From assembly GCA_000378025.1 (NCBI GenBank), contig KB899087.1, forward strand, positions 434,001-498,000: DNA of 64,000 nt. Reading direction: 5' to 3'. Origin of the DNA: Xanthobacteraceae bacterium 501b (GTDB lineage: Bacteria > Pseudomonadota > Alphaproteobacteria > Rhizobiales > Xanthobacteraceae). This document shows positions 8,181 to 17,126 of the stretch, piece by piece. The notes below the pieces were generated by a model that was not told where the DNA came from, did no database searches, and was given only the letters and a program-made list of their open reading frames with translations. The translations under genes were made by a program, and so were the position numbers. Position 1 is the first letter of the stretch, and each line of letters starts with the position of its first letter.

Positions 8181-9386
8181 TTAGGCCGCCGCGCTCAGCG
8201 TGTCGCGGGCGCAGTCGGCGAGGTAGTCCATCGCCGCCTGGGCGCCGCCCTTCTTATGCGGAACGCCGGCCACCGACAGGCCCATCTCGACGCCGGAAAG
8301 CGCACCGAGCATGGTCAGGTCGTTGGTGTCGCCGAGATGGCCGATGCGGAACACCCGGCCGGACAGCTTGGTGAGGCCGGTGCCGAGCGACATGTCGAAA
8401 TGGTTCAGCGTCTTCTCGCGGAAGGCGTCGGCGTCGTGCCCCTCCGGCATCAGCACGGCGGTGAGCGAGGAGGAATAGTATTTCGGGTCGCGGCAGAGCA
8501 CTTCCAGCCCCCAGGCCCGCACGGCGCGGCGTGTGGCCTCGGCATGGCGGTCATGGCGGGCGAAGACGTTGTCCAGCCCTTCCTCATGCAGCATGTCGAT
8601 GGCCTCGGCGAGGCCGTACAGAAGATTGGTGCCGGGCGTGTAGGGGAAATAGCCCTTGGCGTTGTGCGGCAGCTGCTCTTCCCACGACCAGAACAGCTTG
8701 GGCATGGAGGATTTGCGCGCCGCCGCCAGCGCCTTGTCGGAAATGGCGTTGAAGGACAGGCCGGGCGGCAGCATCAGGCCCTTTTGCGAACCGGAAACGG
8801 TGACGTCGACGCCCCATTCATCATGGCGGAAGTCGATCGAGGCGAGCGAGGAGATGGTGTCGACCAGCAGCAGCGCCGGATGGCCGGCATTGTCGATGGC
8901 CTTGCGCACCTCGGGGATGAGCGAGATGCAGCCGGTCGAGGTTTCGTTATGGACGACGCAGACCGCCTTGATCTCGTGGGCCTTGTCCTCGCGCAGCCGC
9001 GCCTCGATGGCGTCGGCATCGGCGCCGATGCGCCAGTCGGAGGCGATGAATTCCGGGTGAAGGCCGAGCTTGATCGCCATGTTCTTCCACAGCGTGGCGA
9101 AATGGCCGGTCTCGAACATCAGCACCTTGTCGCCGGGCGAGAGCACATTGGCGAGGGCGGCTTCCCAGGCGCCAGTGCCGGAGGCGGGGTAGATGATGAC
9201 CGGGTTAGCGGTCTTGAAGACGGTCTTCATGCCTTCCAGCACGCGCTTGCCGAGCTTCTGGAACTCGGGGCCGCGATGGTCGATGGTCGGCATGTCCATC
9301 GCGCGCAGGATGCGGTCGGGCACCGGGGTCGGCCCCGGAATCTGCAGGAAATGACGACCCGCGACCCGGGCGGCATTGCTGGACAT
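8181..9386 (-). CDS. Class V aminotransferase, serine/aspartate-glyoxylate type
   Basis: 401-residue PLP enzyme that transfers an amino group to glyoxylate, giving glycine. Seen: IPGPTPVPDRILRAMDM near the N-terminus, PASGTGAWEAAL, VVHNETSTG, LLLVDTISSLASIDF and the PLP-lysine motif SGSQKGLMLPPG (Lys202). The same family includes serine-glyoxylate, alanine-glyoxylate and the aspartate-glyoxylate enzyme BhcA of the beta-hydroxyaspartate cycle; no bhcB, bhcC or bhcD gene lies nearby, and I cannot assign the donor. ATG 9386 gives MSSNAARV. It is divergent from the FAD/Fe-S dehydrogenase that could supply glyoxylate. Confidence 0.92.
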   Translation of the reverse strand: MSSNAARVAGRHFLQIPGPTPVPDRILRAMDMPTIDHRGPEFQKLGKRVLEGMKTVFKTANPVIIYPASGTGAWEAALANVLSPGDKVLMFETGHFATLWKNMAIKLGLHPEFIASDWRIGADADAIEARLREDKAHEIKAVCVVHNETSTGCISLIPEVRKAIDNAGHPALLLVDTISSLASIDFRHDEWGVDVTVSGSQKGLMLPPGLSFNAISDKALAAARKSSMPKLFWSWEEQLPHNAKGYFPYTPGTNLLYGLAEAIDMLHEEGLDNVFARHDRHAEATRRAVRAWGLEVLCRDPKYYSSSLTAVLMPEGHDADAFREKTLNHFDMSLGTGLTKLSGRVFRIGHLGDTNDLTMLGALSGVEMGLSVAGVPHKKGGAQAAMDYLADCARDTLSAAA

Positions 9387-9477
9387 TTTCTTCTCTCCCT
9401 TGGTCGGCGCCTCTGATTGCGCCTCTTCACGGATGCGAGCGGGTGGCAGACAAAGGCCCGCTTCAGCGTCCCCATCT

Positions 9478-9503
9478 TGCATAAATGAATTATGAATGCA
9501 AAA
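9478..9503. promoter_or_regulatory. Putative GntR operator, full palindrome
   Basis: A 23-bp imperfect palindrome (9478-9500), with TGCAT at one end and ATGCA at the other. It contains ATGAATTATGAATGCAAAA (9485-9503), identical to 15762-15780. It lies between the divergent aminotransferase and dehydrogenase genes, about 90 and 65 bp from their starts. Confidence 0.65.
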
Positions 9504-9566
9504 TGCGTTTAAGTCCATGGCGGCGCGACAGCGTCGGCAGAATGGGCGTGAGGGAGTGAGCACATC

Positions 9567-12542
9567 ATGGCGGCACGGCTGACGCCCGGACTGGAGCGGC
9601 GTCTCAAGGCGGAAGTTTCGGGAGATGTGTGGTTCGACCGTTTCAATCGCGGGCGCTACGCCACCGACGCCTCGTTTTACCAGATCATGCCGCTGGGCGT
9701 CGTGGTGCCACGCACGACGGAGGAGGCCGAGCGCGCCATCGCCCTGGCGCGTGCCGAGGGCATTCCCGTCACCCCGCGCGGCGGCGGCACCTCGCAATGC
9801 GGGCAGACCATCAATGATTCGCTCGTCATCGACGGGTCGAAGCACCTCAACCGCATTCTCGAACTCGATGTGGCGAACCGGCGCTGCGTGGTCGAGCCGG
9901 GCATCGTGCTCGACGACCTCAACCGGGCGCTGAAGAAGCACGGGCTGTGGTTTCCGGTGGATGTCTCCACCGCCTCGCGCGCCACTATCGGCGGCATGGC
10001 CGGCAATAATAGCTGCGGCGGGCGCTCGCTGCGCTACGGCACGATGCGTGACAATGTGCTCTCGATCGACGCCATGCTGGCCGACGGCGCCAAGGCGCAT
10101 TTCGGCGCGGTGGACCATAATCTGTCGAGCCTGCCGCCGGATTCGCCGCTGGCGCCGCTCGCCCGCGACCTGTTCGATCTCGGGGCCCGCGAGGCGGGCG
10201 AGGTGGCGGCGCGCTTCCCTGCCGTGCAGCGCCGCGTCGGCGGCTACAATCTCGACGCGCTGGTGCCGAACCCGGCCGGCAGCAACCTCGCCCATATTCT
10301 CGTGGGGTCCGAGGGCACGCTGGCCTATTCCACCCGGATCGAGCTGAAGCTCTGGCCGCTGATCGGCAAGAAGGTCATCGGCGCCTGCCATTTCGGCAGT
10401 TTCTACCAGGCGATGGACGCCGCCCAGCACCTGGTGAAGCTCAAGCCGATCGCGGTCGAGCTGGTGGATTCCACCCTGCTGGCGCTGGCCGGCGACATCC
10501 CGATGTTCCAGGCGACGCTGAAGCAGTTCGTGCGCGGCACGCCGGCCGCCATCCTGCTGGTGGAGTTCGCCGAGGACGAGGCGGAGAATGAGCGCCGGCT
10601 GAAATTGCTGGAAGACACGATGGGCGATCTCGGCTTCGGCTGGGACCGCGAGGGCGCGCGCTGGGGCGGCGTGGTGAGCGTGCGCGAGGCCGGGCTGCAG
10701 GCGGCGATTGCCGATGTGCGCACCTCCGGCCTCAACATCATGATGTCGATGAAGCAGGCGGGCAAACCCGTCTCCTTCGTCGAGGACTGCGCCGTGCCGC
10801 TGCCGCACCTTGCCGACTACACCGCGCGGCTCACCGAGGTGTTCGAGCGCAACGGCACCAGGGGCACCTGGTACGCCCACGCCTCCGAGGGCTGCCTGCA
10901 TGTGCGCCCGGTGCTGAACCTGCGGCTGGAGAAGGACGTGAAGGCGATGCGCGCCATCGCCGAGGAAGCCTTCGCCATGGTGCGTGAATATAAAGGCTCA
11001 CATTCCGGCGAGCATGGCGACGGCATCGTGCGCTCGGAATTCCACGAGACCATGTTCGGCTCCCGTCTCGTCCACGCCTTCGAGGAGGTGAAGGACCGGT
11101 TCGACCCGAACGGGCTCTACAATCCCGGCAAGATCGTCCGCGCGCCGAAATTCGACGACCGCAGCCTGTTCCGCTACGCCCCGGACTACAAGGTGGCGCC
11201 GATCAAGGCGGCGCTCGACTGGTCCGGCTATTCCGGCGAGGGTGGCGGCCTGCAGGGCGCCATCGAGATGTGCAACAACAATGGCGCCTGCCGTAAGGCG
11301 GCGGGCGGCGTGATGTGCCCGAGCTACCGCGTCACCCGCGACGAGAAGGACGTGACGCGCGGGCGCGCCAACACGCTGCGCCTCGCCCTTTCCGGCCGGC
11401 TGGGCCCCGATGCGCTCGCCTCCGACGAGATGATGGAGACGCTGAAGCTCTGCGTGTCCTGCAAGGGCTGCCGGCGCGAATGCCCGACCGGCGTCGACAT
11501 GGCGAAGATGAAGATCGAGGCGCTGGCCGCGCGGGCGAAGGCGAAGGGCATCACCCTGCACCAGCGGCTCGTCGCCTATATGCCGCGCTATGCCGGCCTC
11601 GCCTCCCGCGTGCCGTGGCTGCTGAACCTGCGCGACACGCTGCCGGGGGCGGCGAAAGTCTCGGAAGTTCTCGCCCAGTTCAGCGCCCGCCGATCGCTGC
11701 CGCGCTGGCGGGCGGACGCCTTCCGCGAGGAAGCGGTGGCCTTCGGGCCGGAGGGCGGGCGCGAGGTGGTGCTGTTCGCCGACACCTTCAACCGCTGGTT
11801 CGAGAAGGAGAACGTCGTCGCCGCGTTGGAGGTGCTGACCGCTGCCGGCTACCGCGTGCACATGCCGCGCCCGGTCGATGGCAACAAGCGCGCGCTATGC
11901 TGCGGGCGGACCTTCCTTTCCGCCGGACTGGTCGACGAGGCCAAGGCCGAGGCGCGGCGGGTGGTCGACACTTACGCCCCCTTCGTGGCGCGCGGCGTGC
12001 CGGTGGTGGGGCTGGAGCCGAGCTGCCTGCTCGCCTTCCGCGACGAGCTGCCCTCGCTGCTGCCGGGGGAGGGGACGCAGATGCTTTCCGCCCATGCGCT
12101 GCTGATCGAGGAGTTCATCGCCCGCGAGATCGACGCTGGCCGCTTCGACCTGCCGCTGGCGCCGCTGGCCGAGAAGGCGCTGCTGCATGGCCACTGCCAC
12201 CAGAAGAGCTTCGGTGCCATGGGGGCGGTGGAGAAGGCGCTGCGGCTGGTGCCGGGCCTTCACGTCGAGACGGTGGAGTCGAGCTGCTGCGGCATGGCGG
12301 GGGCCTTCGGCTATCACAGCGAGACCATCGACACCTCGCTCGCCATGGCCGAGCTCTCGCTGCTGCCGGCGGTGCGGCAGGCAGAGGCGGGCACGCTGAT
12401 CGTTGCCGACGGCACCTCCTGCCGCCACCAGATCCATGACGGCGCCGCCCGCGACGCGGTGCATGTGGTCGCCGTGCTGGCGAAGAGCCTCGCGGCGGCA
12501 CGGGCGGGAACGCCGGCGCGCCAGATGGAGGCGGCGGAGTAG
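9567..12542 (+). CDS. FAD-linked oxidase fused to Fe-S/CCG subunit (2-hydroxyacid dehydrogenase)
   Basis: 991-residue fusion of a GlcD/D-lactate-dehydrogenase-like FAD domain and a GlcF-like iron-sulfur domain, like YdiJ or Dld-II. Residues 1-240: PCMH-type FAD-binding domain with TPRGGGTSQCGQTIND and GNNSCGGRSLRYGTM. Residues 250-530: FAD-oxidase C-terminal domain ending GEHGDGIVRSEF and FDPNGLYNPGKIV. Middle: cysteines of Fe-S clusters in MCNNNGACRK and CVSCKGCRRECPTGVDM. C-terminal: CCGRTF and ESSCCGMAGAFG (CCG domains). The likely role is oxidation of a D-2-hydroxyacid, with electrons passed to the respiratory chain. Adjacent glyoxylate aminotransferase and GlcG-like genes favour glycolate, but D-lactate or D-2-hydroxyglutarate remain possible. 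Confidence 0.92.
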   Translation: MAARLTPGLERRLKAEVSGDVWFDRFNRGRYATDASFYQIMPLGVVVPRTTEEAERAIALARAEGIPVTPRGGGTSQCGQTINDSLVIDGSKHLNRILELDVANRRCVVEPGIVLDDLNRALKKHGLWFPVDVSTASRATIGGMAGNNSCGGRSLRYGTMRDNVLSIDAMLADGAKAHFGAVDHNLSSLPPDSPLAPLARDLFDLGAREAGEVAARFPAVQRRVGGYNLDALVPNPAGSNLAHILVGSEGTLAYSTRIELKLWPLIGKKVIGACHFGSFYQAMDAAQHLVKLKPIAVELVDSTLLALAGDIPMFQATLKQFVRGTPAAILLVEFAEDEAENERRLKLLEDTMGDLGFGWDREGARWGGVVSVREAGLQAAIADVRTSGLNIMMSMKQAGKPVSFVEDCAVPLPHLADYTARLTEVFERNGTRGTWYAHASEGCLHVRPVLNLRLEKDVKAMRAIAEEAFAMVREYKGSHSGEHGDGIVRSEFHETMFGSRLVHAFEEVKDRFDPNGLYNPGKIVRAPKFDDRSLFRYAPDYKVAPIKAALDWSGYSGEGGGLQGAIEMCNNNGACRKAAGGVMCPSYRVTRDEKDVTRGRANTLRLALSGRLGPDALASDEMMETLKLCVSCKGCRRECPTGVDMAKMKIEALAARAKAKGITLHQRLVAYMPRYAGLASRVPWLLNLRDTLPGAAKVSEVLAQFSARRSLPRWRADAFREEAVAFGPEGGREVVLFADTFNRWFEKENVVAALEVLTAAGYRVHMPRPVDGNKRALCCGRTFLSAGLVDEAKAEARRVVDTYAPFVARGVPVVGLEPSCLLAFRDELPSLLPGEGTQMLSAHALLIEEFIAREIDAGRFDLPLAPLAEKALLHGHCHQKSFGAMGAVEKALRLVPGLHVETVESSCCGMAGAFGYHSETIDTSLAMAELSLLPAVRQAEAGTLIVADGTSCRHQIHDGAARDAVHVVAVLAKSLAAARAGTPARQMEAAE

Positions 12543-12570
12543 CCTCCCGCTCCGCCGGCCTGTCGTTCTC

Positions 12571-12605
12571 AAAGCCCCCGCGCCCCGGCGCGGGGGCTTT
12601 TTCAT
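12571..12605 (+). terminator. Intrinsic terminator after the dehydrogenase gene
   Basis: Perfect 13-bp stem AAAGCCCCCGCGC / GCGCGGGGGCTTT with a 4-nt loop, followed by TTTTT. It starts 28 bp after the stop codon. Confidence 0.9.
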
Positions 12606-12631
12606 GGCGCGGCCATCCCGGCGCGTTGGGC

Positions 12632-12667
12632 AAAGAAAAAGCCTCCCCGGTGGGAACCGGGGAGGCT
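12632..12667 (-). terminator. Intrinsic terminator of the TRAP operon
   Basis: Perfect 12-bp stem AGCCTCCCCGGT / ACCGGGGAGGCT with a 4-nt loop. On the minus strand it is followed by TTTTTCTTT. It sits 24 bp after the dctM stop. Confidence 0.88.
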
Positions 12668-12690
12668 GGGGTATCCGGCGCGCTCGGCCG

Positions 12691-14010
12691 TCAGTTGGTC
12701 GGCATGGCGCCAATCGAGGGGTCGCCATAGAACCACTGTGTCGGCGCCAGGGCGAACCATGGCACATAGGTGCAGATCATCAGCACCACGAGCAGCACGA
12801 ACAGGAAGCCGAGATTGGCCTTGGTGGTCTGCCAGATGTCCGATTTGGCGATCGAGCAGGCGGCGATGAGCACCGAGGCGACGGGCGGCGTCTGCTGGCC
12901 GATGGCGAGGTTCAGCGTCAGCACCAGGCCGAAATGCACCGGGTCGATGCCGACCTGCTGGATCAGCGGCAGGACGATGGGCACGGTCAGGATGATCGCG
13001 GCCGCCGAATGCAGGAACATCCCGAGGATGAGGAACAGGATGTTGAGCAGCAGCAGCACGAGATAGGGGTTGGTGGTGAAGTCGGCGATCGAGCTCGCCA
13101 GCGCCTGCGGCACCCGGCTCTCGGTGAGGAACACGCCGACCAGTGCCGAGGAGGCGACCAGCAGCATGACCACCGCCGTCTGCAGCGCGCCGTCGACGAG
13201 GGCGCGGTAAAGCGCGGTGAAGCTCAGCTCGCGATAGACCACGATGGCGATGAACAGCGCCGCGCAAACGGCGACCGCCGCGCCTTCGGTGGCGGTGACG
13301 AAGCCACCGAAGATGCCGCCGAGGATGATGACCGGCAGCATCAGCGCCCACAGGGCTTCGCGGAACGCCGTTACCAAACGGCTCCAGGCGAAGCGCTGCT
13401 CGACGGGAAAGTCGTTCTTCACCGCGTAGTACCAGCTCGCCAGGGCGAGGCCGGCGCCGCCGAGCAGGCCGGGCAGCAGGCCGGAGATGAACATCTTCAC
13501 CACCGACACCTGCGCCATGACCGCGTAGAGGATCATCGGGATGGAGGGCGGCAGGATGATCGCCAGGCTGGCCGAGGATGACGAGATCGCGGCCGCGAAC
13601 TCCTTGCTGTAGCCCCGGCTCTTCATGGCCGGGATCAGCAGCGAGCCGAGCGCGGCGACGCCGGCCACCGCCGAGCCGGAAATCTCGGCGAAGAACATCG
13701 ACGAGCCGATCGTCACCATGGCGAGGCCGCCGCGCACGAAGCCGAGCATGGCGGAGGCGAGGTTGATCAGCCGCCGCGAAATCGACGACGAGTTCATGAT
13801 GCCGCCCGCCAGGATGAACAGCGGAATGGCGAGAAGCGGGAAGTTGGTGGCGCCCTCGAACATGACCAGCGCCACGTTCGGCAGCATGTCGCCGCCCTGC
13901 GTCGCCCAGATGGCAACCACCGCCACCATGCCGAGCGCCACCGCGATAGGCACGTTCAGCAGCACCATGCCGAACAGGCCGAGGAACATCAGACCCATTG
14001 TGCTGCTCAT
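12691..14010 (-). CDS. dctM: TRAP transporter large permease (DctM)
   Basis: 439-residue inner-membrane protein with about 12 hydrophobic segments, the Na+-driven translocation subunit of a tripartite ATP-independent periplasmic transporter. Typical DctM segments are LAIPLFILAGGIMNSSSISRR, FAEISGSAVAGVAALG, and the C-terminal TPPVASVLIAACSIAKSDIW. Its ATG overlaps the dctQ stop by 4 bp, so it is translationally coupled in the order dctP-dctQ-dctM. The substrate cannot be read from this subunit; the context suggests a small 2-hydroxy or keto acid such as glycolate or lactate. An intrinsic terminator follows. Confidence 0.95.
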   Translation of the reverse strand: MSSTMGLMFLGLFGMVLLNVPIAVALGMVAVVAIWATQGGDMLPNVALVMFEGATNFPLLAIPLFILAGGIMNSSSISRRLINLASAMLGFVRGGLAMVTIGSSMFFAEISGSAVAGVAALGSLLIPAMKSRGYSKEFAAAISSSSASLAIILPPSIPMILYAVMAQVSVVKMFISGLLPGLLGGAGLALASWYYAVKNDFPVEQRFAWSRLVTAFREALWALMLPVIILGGIFGGFVTATEGAAVAVCAALFIAIVVYRELSFTALYRALVDGALQTAVVMLLVASSALVGVFLTESRVPQALASSIADFTTNPYLVLLLLNILFLILGMFLHSAAAIILTVPIVLPLIQQVGIDPVHFGLVLTLNLAIGQQTPPVASVLIAACSIAKSDIWQTTKANLGFLFVLLVVLMICTYVPWFALAPTQWFYGDPSIGAMPTN

Positions 14011-14555
14011 CGGGGGGTGCCTCCGCTTGCCGGGGTCTCTTGAATGGTCTCGAGCGCTTCCTTCAGTTCGTGATCCTCGAAGCCGGCGCCGCGTGCGGCG
14101 GCCAGCACCTCGGGAAAGCGCATCAGTTCGGCGATGATGAACAGCACCGCCGTGATCGGGATCACCGACTGGGTGACGACCAAGGACACGTTCGGCAGCG
14201 AGACCAGTGTGCTGCCCTGGAGGATGTCGAGCACCTCAAGGCCAGTGACGGTGAGGATGACGAAGAACACCAGCACGATGATCTCCGCCAGGATGGTGCT
14301 GGCGACGCGCAGCGACGGCGGGAAGGCGTTGACGATGCCGGGAAAGCCGATATGGGCGCCGCGCAGCGCGGCCAGGGCGCTGCCATAATAGGTCAGCCAG
14401 CACAGGCCGATCGAGGCGATCTCGTCGTACCAGACCAGCGACAGGCCGGCGGCCCGGAACACGAAGCCGAGCACGATGATGACGGTGAGGGCCGCCATCA
14501 GCACTGCGGCGATAATTTCCAAGATCCGGTCATAGGATCTTCTGAGTGCGAGCAT
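14007..14555 (-). CDS. dctQ: TRAP transporter small permease (DctQ)
   Basis: 182-residue inner-membrane protein with four hydrophobic segments, the small subunit of the TRAP transporter. Seen: ILEIIAAVLMAALTVIIVLGF near the N-terminus, VWYDEIASIGLCWLTYYGSALAALRGAHIGF (the usual DctQ WxxE region followed by RGxHIGF), and two further membrane spans. It sits between dctP (111-bp gap) and dctM (4-bp overlap). The soluble C-terminal tail of about 40 residues is acidic and has no recognised motif. Confidence 0.93.
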   Translation of the reverse strand: MLALRRSYDRILEIIAAVLMAALTVIIVLGFVFRAAGLSLVWYDEIASIGLCWLTYYGSALAALRGAHIGFPGIVNAFPPSLRVASTILAEIIVLVFFVILTVTGLEVLDILQGSTLVSLPNVSLVVTQSVIPITAVLFIIAELMRFPEVLAAARGAGFEDHELKEALETIQETPASGGTPR

Positions 14556-14666
14556 GTGCCTGTTCCACGGGCGCGGGCGCTCGGCCGCGCGTTCTGTAAG
14601 GAGCGGGGGGAGGGTCGTGCGGCGTTCCGGCCGGCGTGCCGCAGGGGCCGCCGGCCGGAAGGGGGC

Positions 14667-15650
14667 TCAGGAGCCCTTGCCGAGGGCGAGGGAGTCGTCG
14701 ACCAGCTTCTGGCCGCCCGGCACTTCCTTCGCGAACTCCTCATAGACCGGCTTCGACGCCTCGATGAAGGCGGCCTTGTCGACCTCGTTCACCTGCATGC
14801 CGGCTTCCTTGAGCTTGCCGAGAAGCTCGTCATCAAGCTTGGCCGCAATTTCAAGCGCGACGGGCTGCATCTCGACGGCGGTCTCGGCGAGCGCCTTCTG
14901 CACGTCCGGCGGCAGCTTGGACCAGCTGCGCCCGGCGGTGACATAGGCCGGTGTGTAGACGTGGCCGGTCAGCGACAGGTACTTCTGCACTTCCTGGAAG
15001 CGCGAGGGGTAGATTTGGGCCAGCGGGTTCTCCTGGCCGTCCATCACCCCGGTCTGCAGCGCGACGAAGACTTCCGACAGCGCCATCGGGCTCGGCGTCG
15101 CGCCATAGGCCTGGAACATCCGCACCCGCCACACGCCCTGCGGCACGCGCAGCTTGATGCCCTTGAGGTCGTCCGGCTTGTTGACCGGCCGGGTGTTGTT
15201 GGTGACGTGGCGGATGCCGTTCTCCCACACGCCGATGATCTCGTAGCCCTTTTCCTTGGCGATCGGGACCAGAACGGGGGTGATGACGGCGTCGCGGATC
15301 TTCGCCGCGTGATCGCGGTCCTTGACCAGATAGGGCATCTCGAACACGCCGAACTCCGGTGCGACCGTCGTCATCACGGTCGAGGGGAGGGCGAGGTCGA
15401 CGGTGCCGAGCTTCAGCTTCTTCAGCAGTTCGGTGTCGCCGCCGAGCTGGCTGGAGCCGTAGACGGTGACATGGGCCTTGTCGCCGAGCTTGGCGTTGGC
15501 GCGCTTGGCGAATTCCTGCGAGGTCTGGTCGAACAGCGAACCAGGCTCGCCCACATGGCCCAGCTTGATCTCGATGGGCGCGGCCGCCGCCGTGGCGGCA
15601 AGCAAGAGTGTGCCGGCAATCGCCGACACGATTCGCGTGATGCGGATCAT
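14667..15650 (-). CDS. dctP: TRAP transporter substrate-binding protein (DctP)
   Basis: 327-residue periplasmic binding protein of the DctP family. Signal peptide MIRITRIVSAIAGTLLLAA, cleaved near AAA before APIEIKLGH. Family features are KLGHVGEPGSLFDQTSQEFAKR, the structural segment GVWENGIRHVTNNTRPVNKPDDLKG with the Arg that usually binds the ligand carboxylate, and VFVALQTGVMDGQENPL. It starts the operon dctPQM and is divergent from the GlcG-like gene. The shared 19-bp operator lies 112-130 bp upstream of its start. The ligand is inferred to be a carboxylate; the specific acid is not readable. Confidence 0.94.
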   Translation of the reverse strand: MIRITRIVSAIAGTLLLAATAAAAPIEIKLGHVGEPGSLFDQTSQEFAKRANAKLGDKAHVTVYGSSQLGGDTELLKKLKLGTVDLALPSTVMTTVAPEFGVFEMPYLVKDRDHAAKIRDAVITPVLVPIAKEKGYEIIGVWENGIRHVTNNTRPVNKPDDLKGIKLRVPQGVWRVRMFQAYGATPSPMALSEVFVALQTGVMDGQENPLAQIYPSRFQEVQKYLSLTGHVYTPAYVTAGRSWSKLPPDVQKALAETAVEMQPVALEIAAKLDDELLGKLKEAGMQVNEVDKAAFIEASKPVYEEFAKEVPGGQKLVDDSLALGKGS

Positions 15651-15761
15651 GGCATGCTCCTTTGGGTTTCCTCGTGCCCGGTTTTCCGGTGCTTTTCTGT
15701 CGTGCGGAATGGCCAGGGGCGGGCGCCGGATGGCGTCGTCTATCCCTAGCAAAACCGAACT

Positions 15762-15780
15762 ATGAATTATGAATGCAAAA
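15762..15780. promoter_or_regulatory. Second copy of the putative GntR operator
   Basis: ATGAATTATGAATGCAAAA, identical over 19 bp to 9485-9503. It lies in the divergent gap between dctP and the GlcG-like gene. The left palindrome arm is degenerate here (CCGAAC instead of TGCATA). Confidence 0.6.
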
Positions 15781-15870
15781 ATTAGCCGCCATGGCAAGGC
15801 GAGACTTGACGGTCCGGCCGCGAAAGGCACAGTCGGGTGCCGAAAAACACGCCCAATGCAGGGGAAACGC

Positions 15871-16308
15871 ATGTCCGATCTCAGCCTCGACGCCGCCCAG
15901 ACCATCCTTTCCACCGCGCTCGGCCAGTGCCGTGCCGGCAATTTCAAGCCTATGGCGGTGGTCGTGCTCGATGCGCGCGGCGCGGTGAAGGTGTCGGCGG
16001 CGGAGGACGGCACCAGCCTGAAGCGCTTCGAGGTCGCCCATGGAAAGGCCTATGGCGCGCTCTCGCTCGGCATGGGCTCGCGCTCGATCTTCAAGCGGGC
16101 GAAGGAGCAGGCCTTCTTCGTTGCCGCCGTCAGCCATCTCGCCGGCGGTGCGCTGGTGCCGGTGCCGGGCGGCGTGCTGATCCGCAACGCGGCCGGGGAG
16201 GTGATCGGCGCGGTCGGCATCTCCGGCGACACCTCCGAGAATGACGAGGCGGCGGCCAGCGCCGGCATCGCGGCGGCGGGCTTTGTCGCCGACCCCGGCG
16301 CCGACTGA
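15871..16308 (+). CDS. GlcG/HbpS family protein
   Basis: 145-residue protein of the GlcG/HbpS (DUF336) family. Members occur in glc (glycolate) and other operons; some bind heme, but their metabolic role is unsettled. Seen: MSDLSLDAAQTILSTAL, MAVVVLDARGAVKVSAAEDG, RFEVAHGKAYGALSLGMGSR, VPGGVLIRNAAGEVIGAVGISGD. ATG 15871 follows AGGGGAAACGC; the open frame runs 34 codons further upstream without family resemblance. Its place next to the TRAP transporter and the shared operator supports the glycolate/2-hydroxyacid interpretation of the unit. Confidence 0.88.
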   Translation: MSDLSLDAAQTILSTALGQCRAGNFKPMAVVVLDARGAVKVSAAEDGTSLKRFEVAHGKAYGALSLGMGSRSIFKRAKEQAFFVAAVSHLAGGALVPVPGGVLIRNAAGEVIGAVGISGDTSENDEAAASAGIAAAGFVADPGAD

Positions 16309-16339
16309 CGTTTCCAAAGCACTTGGTTATCGACCAGCG

Positions 16340-16367
16340 AAGGCGCGCGGGAACCCCGGGCGCCTTT
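16340..16367 (+). terminator. Probable terminator after the GlcG-like gene
   Basis: Stem AAGGCGC / GCGCCTT with a further internal CGGG/CCCG pairing, ending in TTT. It begins 32 bp after the stop. Confidence 0.6.
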
Positions 16368-16515
16368 CTGCGTTAAGTCCATCGAACGCCGTACTGCGGC
16401 GATTGTGAACGCTTGTTCAGAAACCTGTCAATTCTCGATAGTTTTCGTTCAGCGAGCATTCATCGGCAGGCCGTTATTACATCAGCAACGGTCAATATAT
16501 CGGAGGAATGCTACG

Positions 16516-17043
16516 ATGAAAAAATTGTCTATTGCCATTGCTGCGGCCGCGATGGTCTTTACTTCCGCTGCGGCGCCGGTCATGGCGCTGCCGATGATGC
16601 CGCAGGCTGTGGCGCCGCTGGCAAATTCTCCGCTTGCGGCGGCCAACCCGGTCGCCGAGGTGGAAAACGTCCAGTACCGCCCGAATAACCGCCGCGCCTA
16701 TCGGCAGGGTTATCGCCAGGGGAACCGTCAGGGTTACCGCCAGGGCGCACGCCGTGGCTATTGGCGCCAGGGCGGCAACCATTATTACAATGGCTACCGC
16801 GGCTATAATTACTACCGCCCCGGCTACCGCCAGTATAATGGCTGGTACTTCCCCGCCGGTGCCTTTGCTGCGGGTGCGATCATTGGCGGCGCGCTTGGCG
16901 CCATCGCCAACCAGCCCTCGCAGTCCTATTCGGGCGGCAGCAACCATGTGCAGTGGTGCGCCAGCCAGTATCGCTCCTACCGGGCGTCGGACAACACCTT
17001 CCAGCCCTATAACGGCCCGCGCCAGCAGTGCGTTTCGCCGTGA
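16516..17043 (+). CDS. BA14K family exported protein
   Basis: 175-residue small exported or membrane protein of the BA14K family, first known as a Brucella immunoreactive antigen and common in Hyphomicrobiales. ATG 16516 follows GGAGGA and gives a signal peptide [20 protein letters not shown]. Residues about 50-115 are a basic, Tyr/Gly/Asn-rich low-complexity region with [16 protein letters not shown] repeats. Then comes a Gly/Ala-rich hydrophobic segment ([18 protein letters not shown]), and the C-terminal BA14K motif with two conserved Cys ([12 protein letters not shown]...QQCVSP). Its function is unknown; adhesion or lectin-like activity has been proposed for the family. Confidence 0.9.
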   Translation: MKKLSIAIAAAAMVFTSAAAPVMALPMMPQAVAPLANSPLAAANPVAEVENVQYRPNNRRAYRQGYRQGNRQGYRQGARRGYWRQGGNHYYNGYRGYNYYRPGYRQYNGWYFPAGAFAAGAIIGGALGAIANQPSQSYSGGSNHVQWCASQYRSYRASDNTFQPYNGPRQQCVSP

Positions 17044-17066
17044 ACCTTCCGCGCACGCGGTAAACG

Positions 17067-17094
17067 AAAAGCCCGGCTTCGGCCGGGCTTTTTT
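17067..17094 (+). terminator. Intrinsic terminator after the BA14K gene
   Basis: 11-bp stem AAAAGCCCGGC / GCCGGGCTTTT with a TTCG tetraloop and a run of T. It starts 24 bp after the stop. Confidence 0.92.
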
Positions 17095-17126
17095 GTGCCG
17101 TGTTTTGAAAACATCTCAGGTTGTTG

